This document shows positions 1 to 5,376 of a DNA stretch of 6,319 bases, piece after piece (the stretch's first letter is position 1; each line of letters starts with the position of its first letter). Under the pieces are notes generated by a model. That model saw only the letters and a program-made list of their open reading frames with translations, ran no database searches and was not told the origin of the DNA. Source of the DNA: Candidatus Krumholzibacteriia bacterium (lineage in GTDB: Bacteria; Krumholzibacteriota; Krumholzibacteriia; LZORAL124-64-63); assembly GCA_028718575.1 (NCBI GenBank), contig JAQULN010000179.1, forward strand, positions 1-6,319. Reading direction: 5' to 3'. A program made the translations under genes and the position numbers.

Positions 1-1
1 C

Positions 2-1081
2 GAGGCCGGCGAACCGACCGGCGTGTTGATCGATCGGGCCAGCGAGTTGGTGCAAGCGGTGATTCCCGAGCCGTCGGCGGCCGCGGTGCGGCGCCGCGTG
101 CTGCTAGCCGTCGAGCATTGCCTGCGCCTGGGGCTGGTGGGGGTGCATGAGGCGGGCACGCCGTGGAGCCGCGTCGAGTTGTATCGCGAACTGGCAGCCG
201 GCGGCGAGTTGGGTCTGCGGCTGGTGTGCTACCTGGACGACGATGCGCAGACCATCGCGGCGGGCCTGGCGCGCGGCCCGTTCGCCACGACCGATCTGAT
301 GCTGAACGTGCCGGGCATCAAGCTCTACGCCGACGGCGCGCTGGGTAGCCGCGGCGCGCTACTCTTCGCCGACTACGCCGATGAGCCCGGCAACCGCGGG
401 CTTCAGCTCACCGCGACCGAGCAGTTGCGAACGTTGTGCGAGCAGGCTGCGCGCGCCGGGTTCCAGGTGGCCACGCACGCGATCGGCGACGCTGCCAACC
501 GTCTCATGTTGGATGTCTACGCTGCGGTCATGGGCGAGCGCCTCGCCGCGGCACGCTGGCGCATCGAGCACGCGCAGATCCTCGCGCCGGACGACTTGCC
601 GCGTTTCGCGCAGCTCGGCGTGATCGCCTCGATGCAGCCGATCCATTGCACCAGCGACATGGACTGGGCCGTGGACCGCCTCGGTCCGGATCGCGTGCGC
701 GGCGCCTACGCCTGGCGCAGCTTGCTCGCCAGCGGCGCGGTCGTCAGCTTCGGCACGGATTTTCCGGTCGAGCCCGCCAACCCGCTGTTGGGTCTGTACG
801 CCGCTCGCACTCGCATGCACGCCGACGGGACGCCGCCCGGCGGTTGGCAGGCTGACCAGTGCCTGGACGGACGCGCGGCCCTGCGCGCCTACACCCAGGC
901 GCCGGCCTTCGCCGCGTTCCTGAACGAGGAGACGGGCGTGCTGGCGCCCGGCCGGCTGGCGGACATCACGGTCCTGAGCGGGGACCCCACCCTCGTCTCG
1001 CCGCCGCAATTGCTGGATTTGCGGCCACTTTACACGATCGTGCATGGCGCGGTCCGCTGGCAGGCCGTTGTGTCCGATTAA
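2..1081 (+). CDS. YtcJ-like amidohydrolase (amidohydrolase family 3), 5'-truncated by the window edge
   Basis: This is a metal-dependent hydrolase of the amidohydrolase superfamily, closest in pattern to the YtcJ-like branch (Amidohydro_3). The natural substrate is not predictable. The open frame runs to the left edge: the codons before the GTG at 23 read EAGEPTGVL, which is typical internal YtcJ sequence, so that GTG is not the start. About 359 residues are visible of a family usually near 530-550, so the N-terminal HxH metal motif and part of the barrel are missing. Visible marks are GIKLYADGALGSRG with the candidate carboxylated lysine at 320-322, THAIGDAAN with His at 476-478, RIEHAQI with His at 569-571, SFGTDFPVEPANPL with the catalytic Asp at 758-760, and the C-terminal APGRLADITVL strand that rebuilds the small beta domain. 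The stop is TAA. No signal peptide can be judged because the N-terminus is absent. The family is secure; the specific function is unknown. Confidence 0.92.
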   Translation, partial: EAGEPTGVLIDRASELVQAVIPEPSAAAVRRRVLLAVEHCLRLGLVGVHEAGTPWSRVELYRELAAGGELGLRLVCYLDDDAQTIAAGLARGPFATTDLMLNVPGIKLYADGALGSRGALLFADYADEPGNRGLQLTATEQLRTLCEQAARAGFQVATHAIGDAANRLMLDVYAAVMGERLAAARWRIEHAQILAPDDLPRFAQLGVIASMQPIHCTSDMDWAVDRLGPDRVRGAYAWRSLLASGAVVSFGTDFPVEPANPLLGLYAARTRMHADGTPPGGWQADQCLDGRAALRAYTQAPAFAAFLNEETGVLAPGRLADITVLSGDPTLVSPPQLLDLRPLYTIVHGAVRWQAVVSD

Positions 1082-1225
1082 TTCACGGCGGACCGCCGGC
1101 GCAAGTTCGCGAGCCCGCCGGACTACGTGAGAGATACGTCGCGCAGGACTGGTCGCGCCGCTGTTTCTCCAGTAACATGAACCCAGTGGGCTAACCGATC
1201 ATGTCGTCCATGGAAGGAGCTGACC

Positions 1226-2179
1226 ATGGCCGTCATACCCCTGCACATCGTGGACGCCTTCACAGAGCGGCCGTTTGGAGGAAATCCGGCGGCCATCATT
1301 CCCAACGCCGCCAGCCTGTCGGACGAGGAGATGGTCAGCATCTCCGAGGAACTGGGCCTGGAGGTGGGGTTCGTGCTGCCGCCCGAGGTGCGCGGCGCGG
1401 ACGTCCGCCTGCGTTTCTTCATTGACCGGCAGGAAGACACCCTCAGCGGCCACGTGCTGCTGGCCGCGTTCACGAGCTTGGCCGACCGCGGCATCTTCCG
1501 GCCGCTGCCGGAAGGGCGCTTGCTGTACGTGGAGACCCTGGCCGGCGTGCTTGCGGTGCGGCTCATCGCCGAGGCGCCGAACCGGGTGCGCGTCAACTGC
1601 GAGATGCCGAATCCCCGGTTCGGTGAGCCGATTCCCGTCGACCAGGTGGCCAACGCGCTCGGAGTGCCATCCGAATTGCTGCGCCTCGCGGGCCACGGCC
1701 CGCAACGCGTCTCCTGCGGCTTCGACCAGATCCTGGTGCCGGTCGCCGATCGCACGCTCATCCGCGGCAGCCTGCCGGCGTTGGGTCACGTGCGCGCGCT
1801 GCTCGACGAGCGCGGCGCAGCCGGCCTGGTGATGTTCTGCCCGGAAACGCACAATCCGGCCGCCGATTTCCATTGCCGCTTCCTGCATCCGGAAGACCGG
1901 CGTTGCGAAGATATCGCCAGCGGTACGTGCCTGGCCGCGGTCGGCGCCTTTGCCGTACGGCATCGTCTCGTGCCGTGCGCAAACGAACAGGTCCGCGTGG
2001 TGACCGAACAAGGCCACGCGCTGGGCCGGCCGACGCAGGCCGAGATCCTGGTCAGGCTCGTCAGCGGCGAGATCCAGCGCGTCGATCTGTCCGGCTGCGG
2101 CGCGGTGGTGCTGCGGGGTTCGCTGCAGTTCAATCGGCTGGATCATCCCGCGCTCAGGGGGCGGGAAGCGACGGCGTGA
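1226..2179 (+). CDS. PhzF-family isomerase/epimerase-like protein
   Basis: This 317-residue protein belongs to the PhzF family, which shares the two-lobed diaminopimelate epimerase fold. Members catalyse isomerisation or epimerisation by proton transfer, and most have unknown substrates. The first lobe opens with HIVDAFTERPFGGNPAAII (residues 7-25), the standard PhzF start. Likely catalytic Glu46 lies in LGLEVGF and the glycine-histidine pair is Gly75-His76 in DTLSGHVLLAAF. The second lobe carries CEDIASGTCLAA with Asp229, in place of the usual EDPATGSA. By alignment from memory, Glu46, His76 and Asp229 match Glu45, His74 and Asp208 of Pseudomonas PhzF, while Ser213 becomes Thr234. It is somewhat longer than the roughly 260-300 residues typical of the family. 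The ATG is set by GGAAGGAG at 1212-1219, six nt upstream. No phenazine genes are nearby, so a role in phenazine synthesis should not be assumed. It converges on ackA with a 75-nt gap. Confidence 0.9.
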   Translation: MAVIPLHIVDAFTERPFGGNPAAIIPNAASLSDEEMVSISEELGLEVGFVLPPEVRGADVRLRFFIDRQEDTLSGHVLLAAFTSLADRGIFRPLPEGRLLYVETLAGVLAVRLIAEAPNRVRVNCEMPNPRFGEPIPVDQVANALGVPSELLRLAGHGPQRVSCGFDQILVPVADRTLIRGSLPALGHVRALLDERGAAGLVMFCPETHNPAADFHCRFLHPEDRRCEDIASGTCLAAVGAFAVRHRLVPCANEQVRVVTEQGHALGRPTQAEILVRLVSGEIQRVDLSGCGAVVLRGSLQFNRLDHPALRGREATA

Positions 2180-2254
2180 GTGCGGGGCAGGGGGCAACGA
2201 GCGGCCACTTATGTGCTACGGTCTCTCGTGAGTGATCCGCGGGGATTCAGGACA

Positions 2255-3460
2255 CTACGCTAATCCCGCGATCACATCTCGCGTATCCCGCGCGATCATC
2301 AGCTCTTCGTTGGTCGGGACCACCATGATTTTGACCCGCGACCGCTCTTTGCTGATCACGGCCTCGTCGTGGCGTACGCCGTTTTCGAAGAGGTCCAATT
2401 CCGCCCCGATGATCTCCAGTCCGCGGCAGGCCCATTCGCGGATCAGCGAGGCGTTCTCGCCGACGCCGGCCGTAAAGACGATCGCGTCGACCCGGCCGAG
2501 CGCCACGGCATAGGCGCCGATGTACTTGCGGATGTGATAGCAGTAGACTTCCAGCCCCAGCCGGGCGCGCTCGTTGCCGGCGGCGTACTCGCGTTCGACG
2601 TCGCGCAGGTCGCTGCTGATGCCGGTGATGCCGTAGATGCCGCTCTCCTTGTTCAGGATGCGGTCGATCTCGTCGAGGCTCACGTCTAGCCGTTTGGACA
2701 GATAGCCGACGATCGCCGGGTCGATGTCGCCGCAGCGGGTGCCCATGACCAGGCCCTCGAGCGGGGTGAATCCCATGCCGGTGTCGACCGAGCGGCCGTT
2801 CTTGATCGCGCAGACCGACGCGCCGTTGCCCAGGTGGCAGGTGATGAGGTTGCATTCGTCGGGCCGGCGCTCCAGTAATTGCGCCGTCCGCAGGGCGACG
2901 TAACGGTGGCTGGTGCCGTGGAAACCGTAGCGCCGGATCTTCAAATCGCGATAGAACGCGTAGGGCAGCGGATAGATATACGCCCAGTCCGGCATGGTCT
3001 GATGAAACGCGGTGTCGAAGACGCCGACCATCGGCACTTGCGACAGCACCTGCCGGGCGGCCTTGATGCCCACGATGTTGGGCGGATTGTGCAACGGCGC
3101 CAGCGGAATGCACTCCTGCAGCGCGGCGACCACGTCGTCGGTGATCAACACCGAGCCGCCGTATTTCTCGCCGGCATGGACCACGCGATGGCCGACGGCC
3201 ACGATCTCGTCGATGCTGCCGATCACGCCGTGCGCGGGCGAGGTGACCGCGGCCAGGAGCAGTTCGATGGCGCGGGCGTGGTCGGCGACGGGCAACTCTT
3301 CGCGCAGCGTATCCTGATCTGGCCGTTGATAGGTGTGTTTACCCACCTCCAGGCCGATGCGTTCGACCAGACCCTTGGCCAGGAGCTTCTCATGGTCCAT
3401 GTCCAGGAGTTGGTATTTCAGCGAGCTGCTGCCGCAGTTGATGACCAGGATATTCTGCAT
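2255..3460 (-). CDS. ackA: Acetate kinase
   Basis: This cytoplasmic enzyme transfers phosphate between acetyl phosphate and ADP, giving acetate and ATP (reversible). It is 401 residues, full length for the family. The ASKHA-fold N-terminus reads ILVINCGSSSLKYQLL, with Asn8. Further markers are GHRVVHAG with Arg92, LAPLHNPPN with His124, VFDTAFHQTMP with Asp149, YGFHGTSHRYV with His181, the phosphate-binding HLGNGAS at 209-215, GTRCGDIDP with Arg242, FTAGVGEN (329-336) and TNEEL near 383-387. These sit at a constant offset of about one from the catalytic residues Asn7, Arg91, His123, Asp148, His180 and Arg241 of Methanosarcina thermophila acetate kinase, so the active site looks intact. The ATG at 3460 follows AAAGGA (minus strand, 3474-3469) by 8 nt. 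That ribosome site overlaps the last base of the pta stop codon, so translational coupling to pta is likely. Tail-to-tail with the PhzF-like gene; no clear terminator follows the TAG stop. Confidence 0.98.
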   Translation of the reverse strand: MQNILVINCGSSSLKYQLLDMDHEKLLAKGLVERIGLEVGKHTYQRPDQDTLREELPVADHARAIELLLAAVTSPAHGVIGSIDEIVAVGHRVVHAGEKYGGSVLITDDVVAALQECIPLAPLHNPPNIVGIKAARQVLSQVPMVGVFDTAFHQTMPDWAYIYPLPYAFYRDLKIRRYGFHGTSHRYVALRTAQLLERRPDECNLITCHLGNGASVCAIKNGRSVDTGMGFTPLEGLVMGTRCGDIDPAIVGYLSKRLDVSLDEIDRILNKESGIYGITGISSDLRDVEREYAAGNERARLGLEVYCYHIRKYIGAYAVALGRVDAIVFTAGVGENASLIREWACRGLEIIGAELDLFENGVRHDEAVISKERSRVKIMVVPTNEELMIARDTRDVIAGLA

Positions 3461-3473
3461 GGCCGCGGTCCTT

Positions 3474-4469
3474 TCAGGCCTCGCTCTGCAAGACCGTGAT
3501 CGCCGCCACGTTGACGATGTCGTCGACGCTGCAGCCGCGGCTCAGGTCGTTGACCGCGCCGGCGAGCCCCTGCATGACCGGTCCGACCGCCTCGGCGCCC
3601 GCCAGCCGCTGCACCAGCTTGTAGCCGATGTTCGCGGCGTCCAAATCGGGGAAGATCAACACGTTGGCCTTGCCGGCGACCTCGCTGTCCGGCGCCTTCT
3701 TGGCGCCGATCGCGGGCACCAGGGCGGCGTCAGCCTGCAGCGGTCCGTCCACCTGCAGCTCGGGGTGCCGCTTCTGCAGAATCGCGAGGGCGGCTTCGAC
3801 CTTGTCGACGTCCTGGCCCGTGCCGCTGCCCATGGTGCTGTAGCTGAGCATCGCCACGCGCGGCTCGAAGCCGCAGAGAGCGCGGGCGGTGCGCGTGGTG
3901 GCCCAGGCGATGTCCGCCAACTGCTCGGCGTTGGGCTGGGGATTGACGGCGCAATCGCCGAAGACGATCTGCCCGTTCTCGCCGTACGGCCACGCCGGGT
4001 TGACCATCACGAAACAGCTCGAGACGATGCTCGTGCCCGGCGAGGTGCCGATGATCTGGAACGAGGCGCGCAGCACGTCGCCGGTGCTGCTCACGGCGCC
4101 TGCGACCATGCCGTCGGCGCGGCGGCGCGCGACCATCATGGCGCCGAAGAACAACGGGTCCCGCAGGGTCTGCGACGCGATCTCCGCCGTCATGCCCTTG
4201 GCGCGGCGCTTCTCGTGGTAGGCGGCGGCGTAGCTCGCGAACTCCGGATCCTGTGTGTGGTCAAGCAGTTCGATATCGGCCGGGTCCAGGTTCAGTTCAC
4301 CGAACGCGGCGCGCAGGCGGGCGTGGTCACCCAGCAGCACGACCTTGGCGATACCTTCGGCGCGCAGGGTGCAGGCGGCGCGCAGCATGCGCTCGTCGGC
4401 GGATTCCGGCAGGACGATGGTCTTGCCGAGGGCGGCGGCCTTGCGGCGCAGATTGCGCACGAAATCCAT
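3474..4469 (-). CDS. pta: Phosphate acetyltransferase (phosphotransacetylase), short form
   Basis: This enzyme converts acetyl-CoA + Pi to acetyl phosphate + CoA, the step that feeds acetate kinase encoded just downstream. At 331 residues it is the short, catalytic-domain-only type (PTA_PTB family) and lacks the long N-terminal DRTGG-containing extension of the enterobacterial enzyme. Visible motifs are IVLPESADERMLRAA (18-32), DGMVAGAVSSTGDVLRA (119-135), IIGTSPGTSIVSS (139-151), FGDCAVNPQPNAEQLADIA (170-188), LSYSTMGSGTG (208-218), VDGPLQADAALVPAIGAKK (240-258), NVLIFPDLDAANIGYKL (269-285) and VNDLSRGCSVDDIV (306-319). Ser310, Arg311 and Asp317 match catalytic Ser309, Arg310 and Asp316 of the Methanosarcina enzyme. 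I chose the ATG at 4469 over the in-frame ATG 26 codons upstream because it has AAAGGA six nt before it and gives the usual family N-terminus. The TGA stop is 13 nt before ackA, forming a two-gene operon. Residues GLAGAVNDLSRG replace the more common KP before the VNDLSRG motif; this is minor. Confidence 0.97.
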   Translation of the reverse strand: MDFVRNLRRKAAALGKTIVLPESADERMLRAACTLRAEGIAKVVLLGDHARLRAAFGELNLDPADIELLDHTQDPEFASYAAAYHEKRRAKGMTAEIASQTLRDPLFFGAMMVARRRADGMVAGAVSSTGDVLRASFQIIGTSPGTSIVSSCFVMVNPAWPYGENGQIVFGDCAVNPQPNAEQLADIAWATTRTARALCGFEPRVAMLSYSTMGSGTGQDVDKVEAALAILQKRHPELQVDGPLQADAALVPAIGAKKAPDSEVAGKANVLIFPDLDAANIGYKLVQRLAGAEAVGPVMQGLAGAVNDLSRGCSVDDIVNVAAITVLQSEA

Positions 4470-4475
4470 GACGGG

Positions 4476-4481
4476 TCCTTT
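4476..4481 (-). promoter_or_regulatory. Ribosome binding site that fixes the pta start
   Basis: The minus strand reads AAAGGA here, six nt before the ATG at 4469-4467. It decides the start of pta against the longer in-frame option beginning at 4547. The longer option would add 26 residues with no family resemblance. The ackA site uses the same core: both genes share GAAAGGACC ahead of their starts. Confidence 0.8.
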
Positions 4482-4541
4482 CGCAGCGGACAGCGGTCGG
4501 CCGTGACGAATAGAATCGGAGGCAAAATGGTCCGCCGCCGC

Positions 4542-4552
4542 AGTCAAGTCAA
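4542..4552 (-). promoter_or_regulatory. Tandem TTGAC, possible -35 region for pta-ackA (weak)
   Basis: On the minus strand the sequence TTGACTTGACT contains two overlapping-phase copies of a good -35 hexamer (TTGACT, 5 of 6 to consensus). The only candidate -10 at 17-nt spacing from the upstream copy is CATTTT (plus positions 4524-4529), which matches the consensus at 3 of 6. If used, transcription would begin near 4517 and leave a leader of about 48 nt before pta. A weak -10 beside an inverted repeat just upstream (4554-4581) would suit an activator-dependent promoter, but this is inference. The genes could instead be read through from the upstream regulator. Confidence 0.25.
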
Positions 4553-4553
4553 A

Positions 4554-4586
4554 CGACGCCGAAACCCGGCCAGCGGCGTCGCCGGG
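4554..4586. repeat. Overlapping inverted repeats in the rrf2-pta intergenic region
   Basis: CGACGCCG at 4554-4561 is the exact reverse complement of CGGCGTCG at 4574-4581, with a 12-nt spacer. A second pair, CCCGGC at 4565-4570 and GCCGGG at 4581-4586, overlaps it, so the two hairpins would exclude each other in RNA. On the minus strand the structure is followed by TTTGACTTGAC, which is not a real U-tract. It could be a weak terminator of the regulator gene, part of a leader structure, or an operator directly upstream of the candidate -35 at 4542-4552. In G+C-rich DNA a chance dyad is not excluded. Confidence 0.4.
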
Positions 4587-4714
4587 CTGTCACGGCCGAC
4601 GATCAGGAATCGGCAGCCGCCGCTTACGGTTGAGAGAAACGGGACCCTCGCGCCCGGGGCGCCGGACGGCCTGGACCGGCCCGATTGGAGCCGGTTCCTC
4701 ATGCCTGATCCGGG

Positions 4715-5152
4715 TCAAACCTCGCAGGGGAAACTGGTCGTGCTGTCGCCTGCCAGGACGAGCAGGTCCGCCAGCGTGAGACTGCCCCAGAACGCCTGGA
4801 GTTTGAGATCGAGTCGTTTCCAGATCTCGTGGGTGACGCAGCAATCCGTGCGCGAGCAGGAAGCGGGGTCGTCGACGCATTCAACGAGATGCGGGTGTGC
4901 GTCGAGCGCCTGGATCACCTCCCAGAGGGTGATCTGCTGCGGCGGGCGCGCCAGATTGTAACCGCCCTTGACGCCTTTCTGACTCGCCACCAGGCCGGCC
5001 CGCCGCAAGGGGCCGACCACCTGCTCGAGGTACTTGCCGCTGATATCCTGTTCCTCGGCGATGGTGGCGATCGAGACCGGGGGACCGCCGTGTCCCTCGG
5101 CGATCCGGAGGATGGCGCGCAGGCCGTAGCGAACGCGGGTATTGATTTTCAT
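4715..5152 (-). CDS. Rrf2/IscR-family transcriptional regulator with probable Fe-S ligands
   Basis: This is a 145-residue DNA-binding regulator of the Rrf2 family, a normal length for the family. The N-terminus MKINTRVRYGLRAIL and the winged helix-turn-helix match IscR closely: VSIATIAEEQDISGKYLEQVVGPLRRAGLV spans roughly residues 26-55, followed by the wing KGVKGGYNLAR (59-69). Glu43 lies at the recognition-helix position that is also Glu in IscR. The sensor loop has Cys92, Cys99, Cys105 and His108 (Cys-x6-Cys-x5-Cys-x2-His), plus Cys104. IscR uses Cys92, Cys98, Cys104 and His107, so a [2Fe-2S] or related cluster is likely; an NsrR-like role in NO sensing is also possible. A further Cys143 sits near the C-terminus. 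The start at 5152 has AAGGGG (minus, 5166-5161) eight nt upstream. It precedes pta-ackA on the same strand and diverges from the deaminase gene. Control of itself and of the acetate genes is plausible but unproven. Confidence 0.93.
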   Translation of the reverse strand: MKINTRVRYGLRAILRIAEGHGGPPVSIATIAEEQDISGKYLEQVVGPLRRAGLVASQKGVKGGYNLARPPQQITLWEVIQALDAHPHLVECVDDPASCSRTDCCVTHEIWKRLDLKLQAFWGSLTLADLLVLAGDSTTSFPCEV

Positions 5153-5221
5153 GCGGCATTCCCCTTGCCCGGGGGGCGGCGGGCAAACCGCTCCCGTTTC
5201 GCGAGGTGTTGTCTTTCTGCA

Positions 5222-5250
5222 ATTAAAGGTAAAACGCCCCGATGGTTCAA
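5222..5250 (-). promoter_or_regulatory. Sigma70-type promoter for the Rrf2 regulator
   Basis: On the minus strand, TTGAAC (plus 5245-5250, 4 of 6 to consensus) is followed after exactly 17 nt by TTTAAT (plus 5222-5227, 5 of 6). The stretch around 5212-5234 is conspicuously A+T-rich in a G+C-rich setting. Transcription would start near 5215, about 60 nt before the ATG at 5152. A short imperfect dyad, CTTT (5213-5216) and AAAG (5225-5228), overlaps the -10 and would be a natural place for autoregulation, but it is too short to call an operator. Confidence 0.55.
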
Positions 5251-5318
5251 GGAACTTCGGCGCGGTCCCCGCCGCGGCCCGCCGCAGCCGGCTGTCGAGC
5301 CGCCGCGCCGACCCGCAT

Positions 5319-5347
5319 TGGACAAACTCCCGGCCACGGTCTATCCT
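5319..5347 (+). promoter_or_regulatory. Candidate promoter for the adenosine deaminase-family gene
   Basis: TGGACA (5319-5324, 5 of 6 to the -35 consensus) is separated by 17 nt from TATCCT (5342-5347, 4 of 6 to the -10). Transcription would start near 5354, giving a short leader of about 20 nt that still includes the GGAGG at 5366-5370. It is divergent from the regulator promoter at 5222-5250, with about 70 nt between the two -35 elements. Confidence 0.4.
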
Positions 5348-5376
5348 GTCGGCCCCGACGGGCCCGGAGGACCGCC

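Noticed and set aside
23..25. GTG as the start of the amidohydrolase
   Set aside because: The frame stays open to the window edge and the upstream codons are typical internal family sequence. The N-terminal metal-binding motif would also be absent.
1086..1098. CGGCGGACCGCCG palindrome after the amidohydrolase stop as a terminator
   Set aside because: The stem is only about 5 bp with a 3-nt loop and no T-tract follows. It is a common type of G+C-rich chance palindrome.
1199..2197. A 332-codon open frame on the minus strand opposite the PhzF-like gene
   Set aside because: It mirrors the PhzF-like gene almost exactly, shows no domain motif and has no good ribosome site; a codon-bias shadow.
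2180..2254. Search for a bidirectional terminator between the converging PhzF-like gene and ackA
   Set aside because: No stem with a T-tract in either direction could be found in these 75 nt, so none is reported.
4519..4545. A sigma54-type -24/-12 promoter ahead of pta (GG...TTTTGC)
   Set aside because: The GG-to-GC spacing does not fit the required 10 nt and the flanking bases do not match TGGCAC/TTGC.
4470..4547. A 26-residue N-terminal extension of Pta from the upstream in-frame ATG
   Set aside because: The extension does not resemble Pta, and AAAGGA is ideally spaced before the internal ATG at 4469.
3333..4961. A 542-codon open frame on the plus strand across pta and the start of ackA
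   Set aside because: It is antisense to two clearly recognised genes, has low-complexity Arg/Ala/Gly/Val-rich translation and matches no family I know. Long antisense frames are expected in G+C-rich coding DNA.
5257..5311. TCGGCGCGG / CCGCGCCGA, a 9-bp inverted repeat with a 37-nt spacer upstream of the deaminase gene
   Set aside because: The spacer is long and the region is so G+C-rich that a match of this size is expected about by chance. There is no other sign of function.
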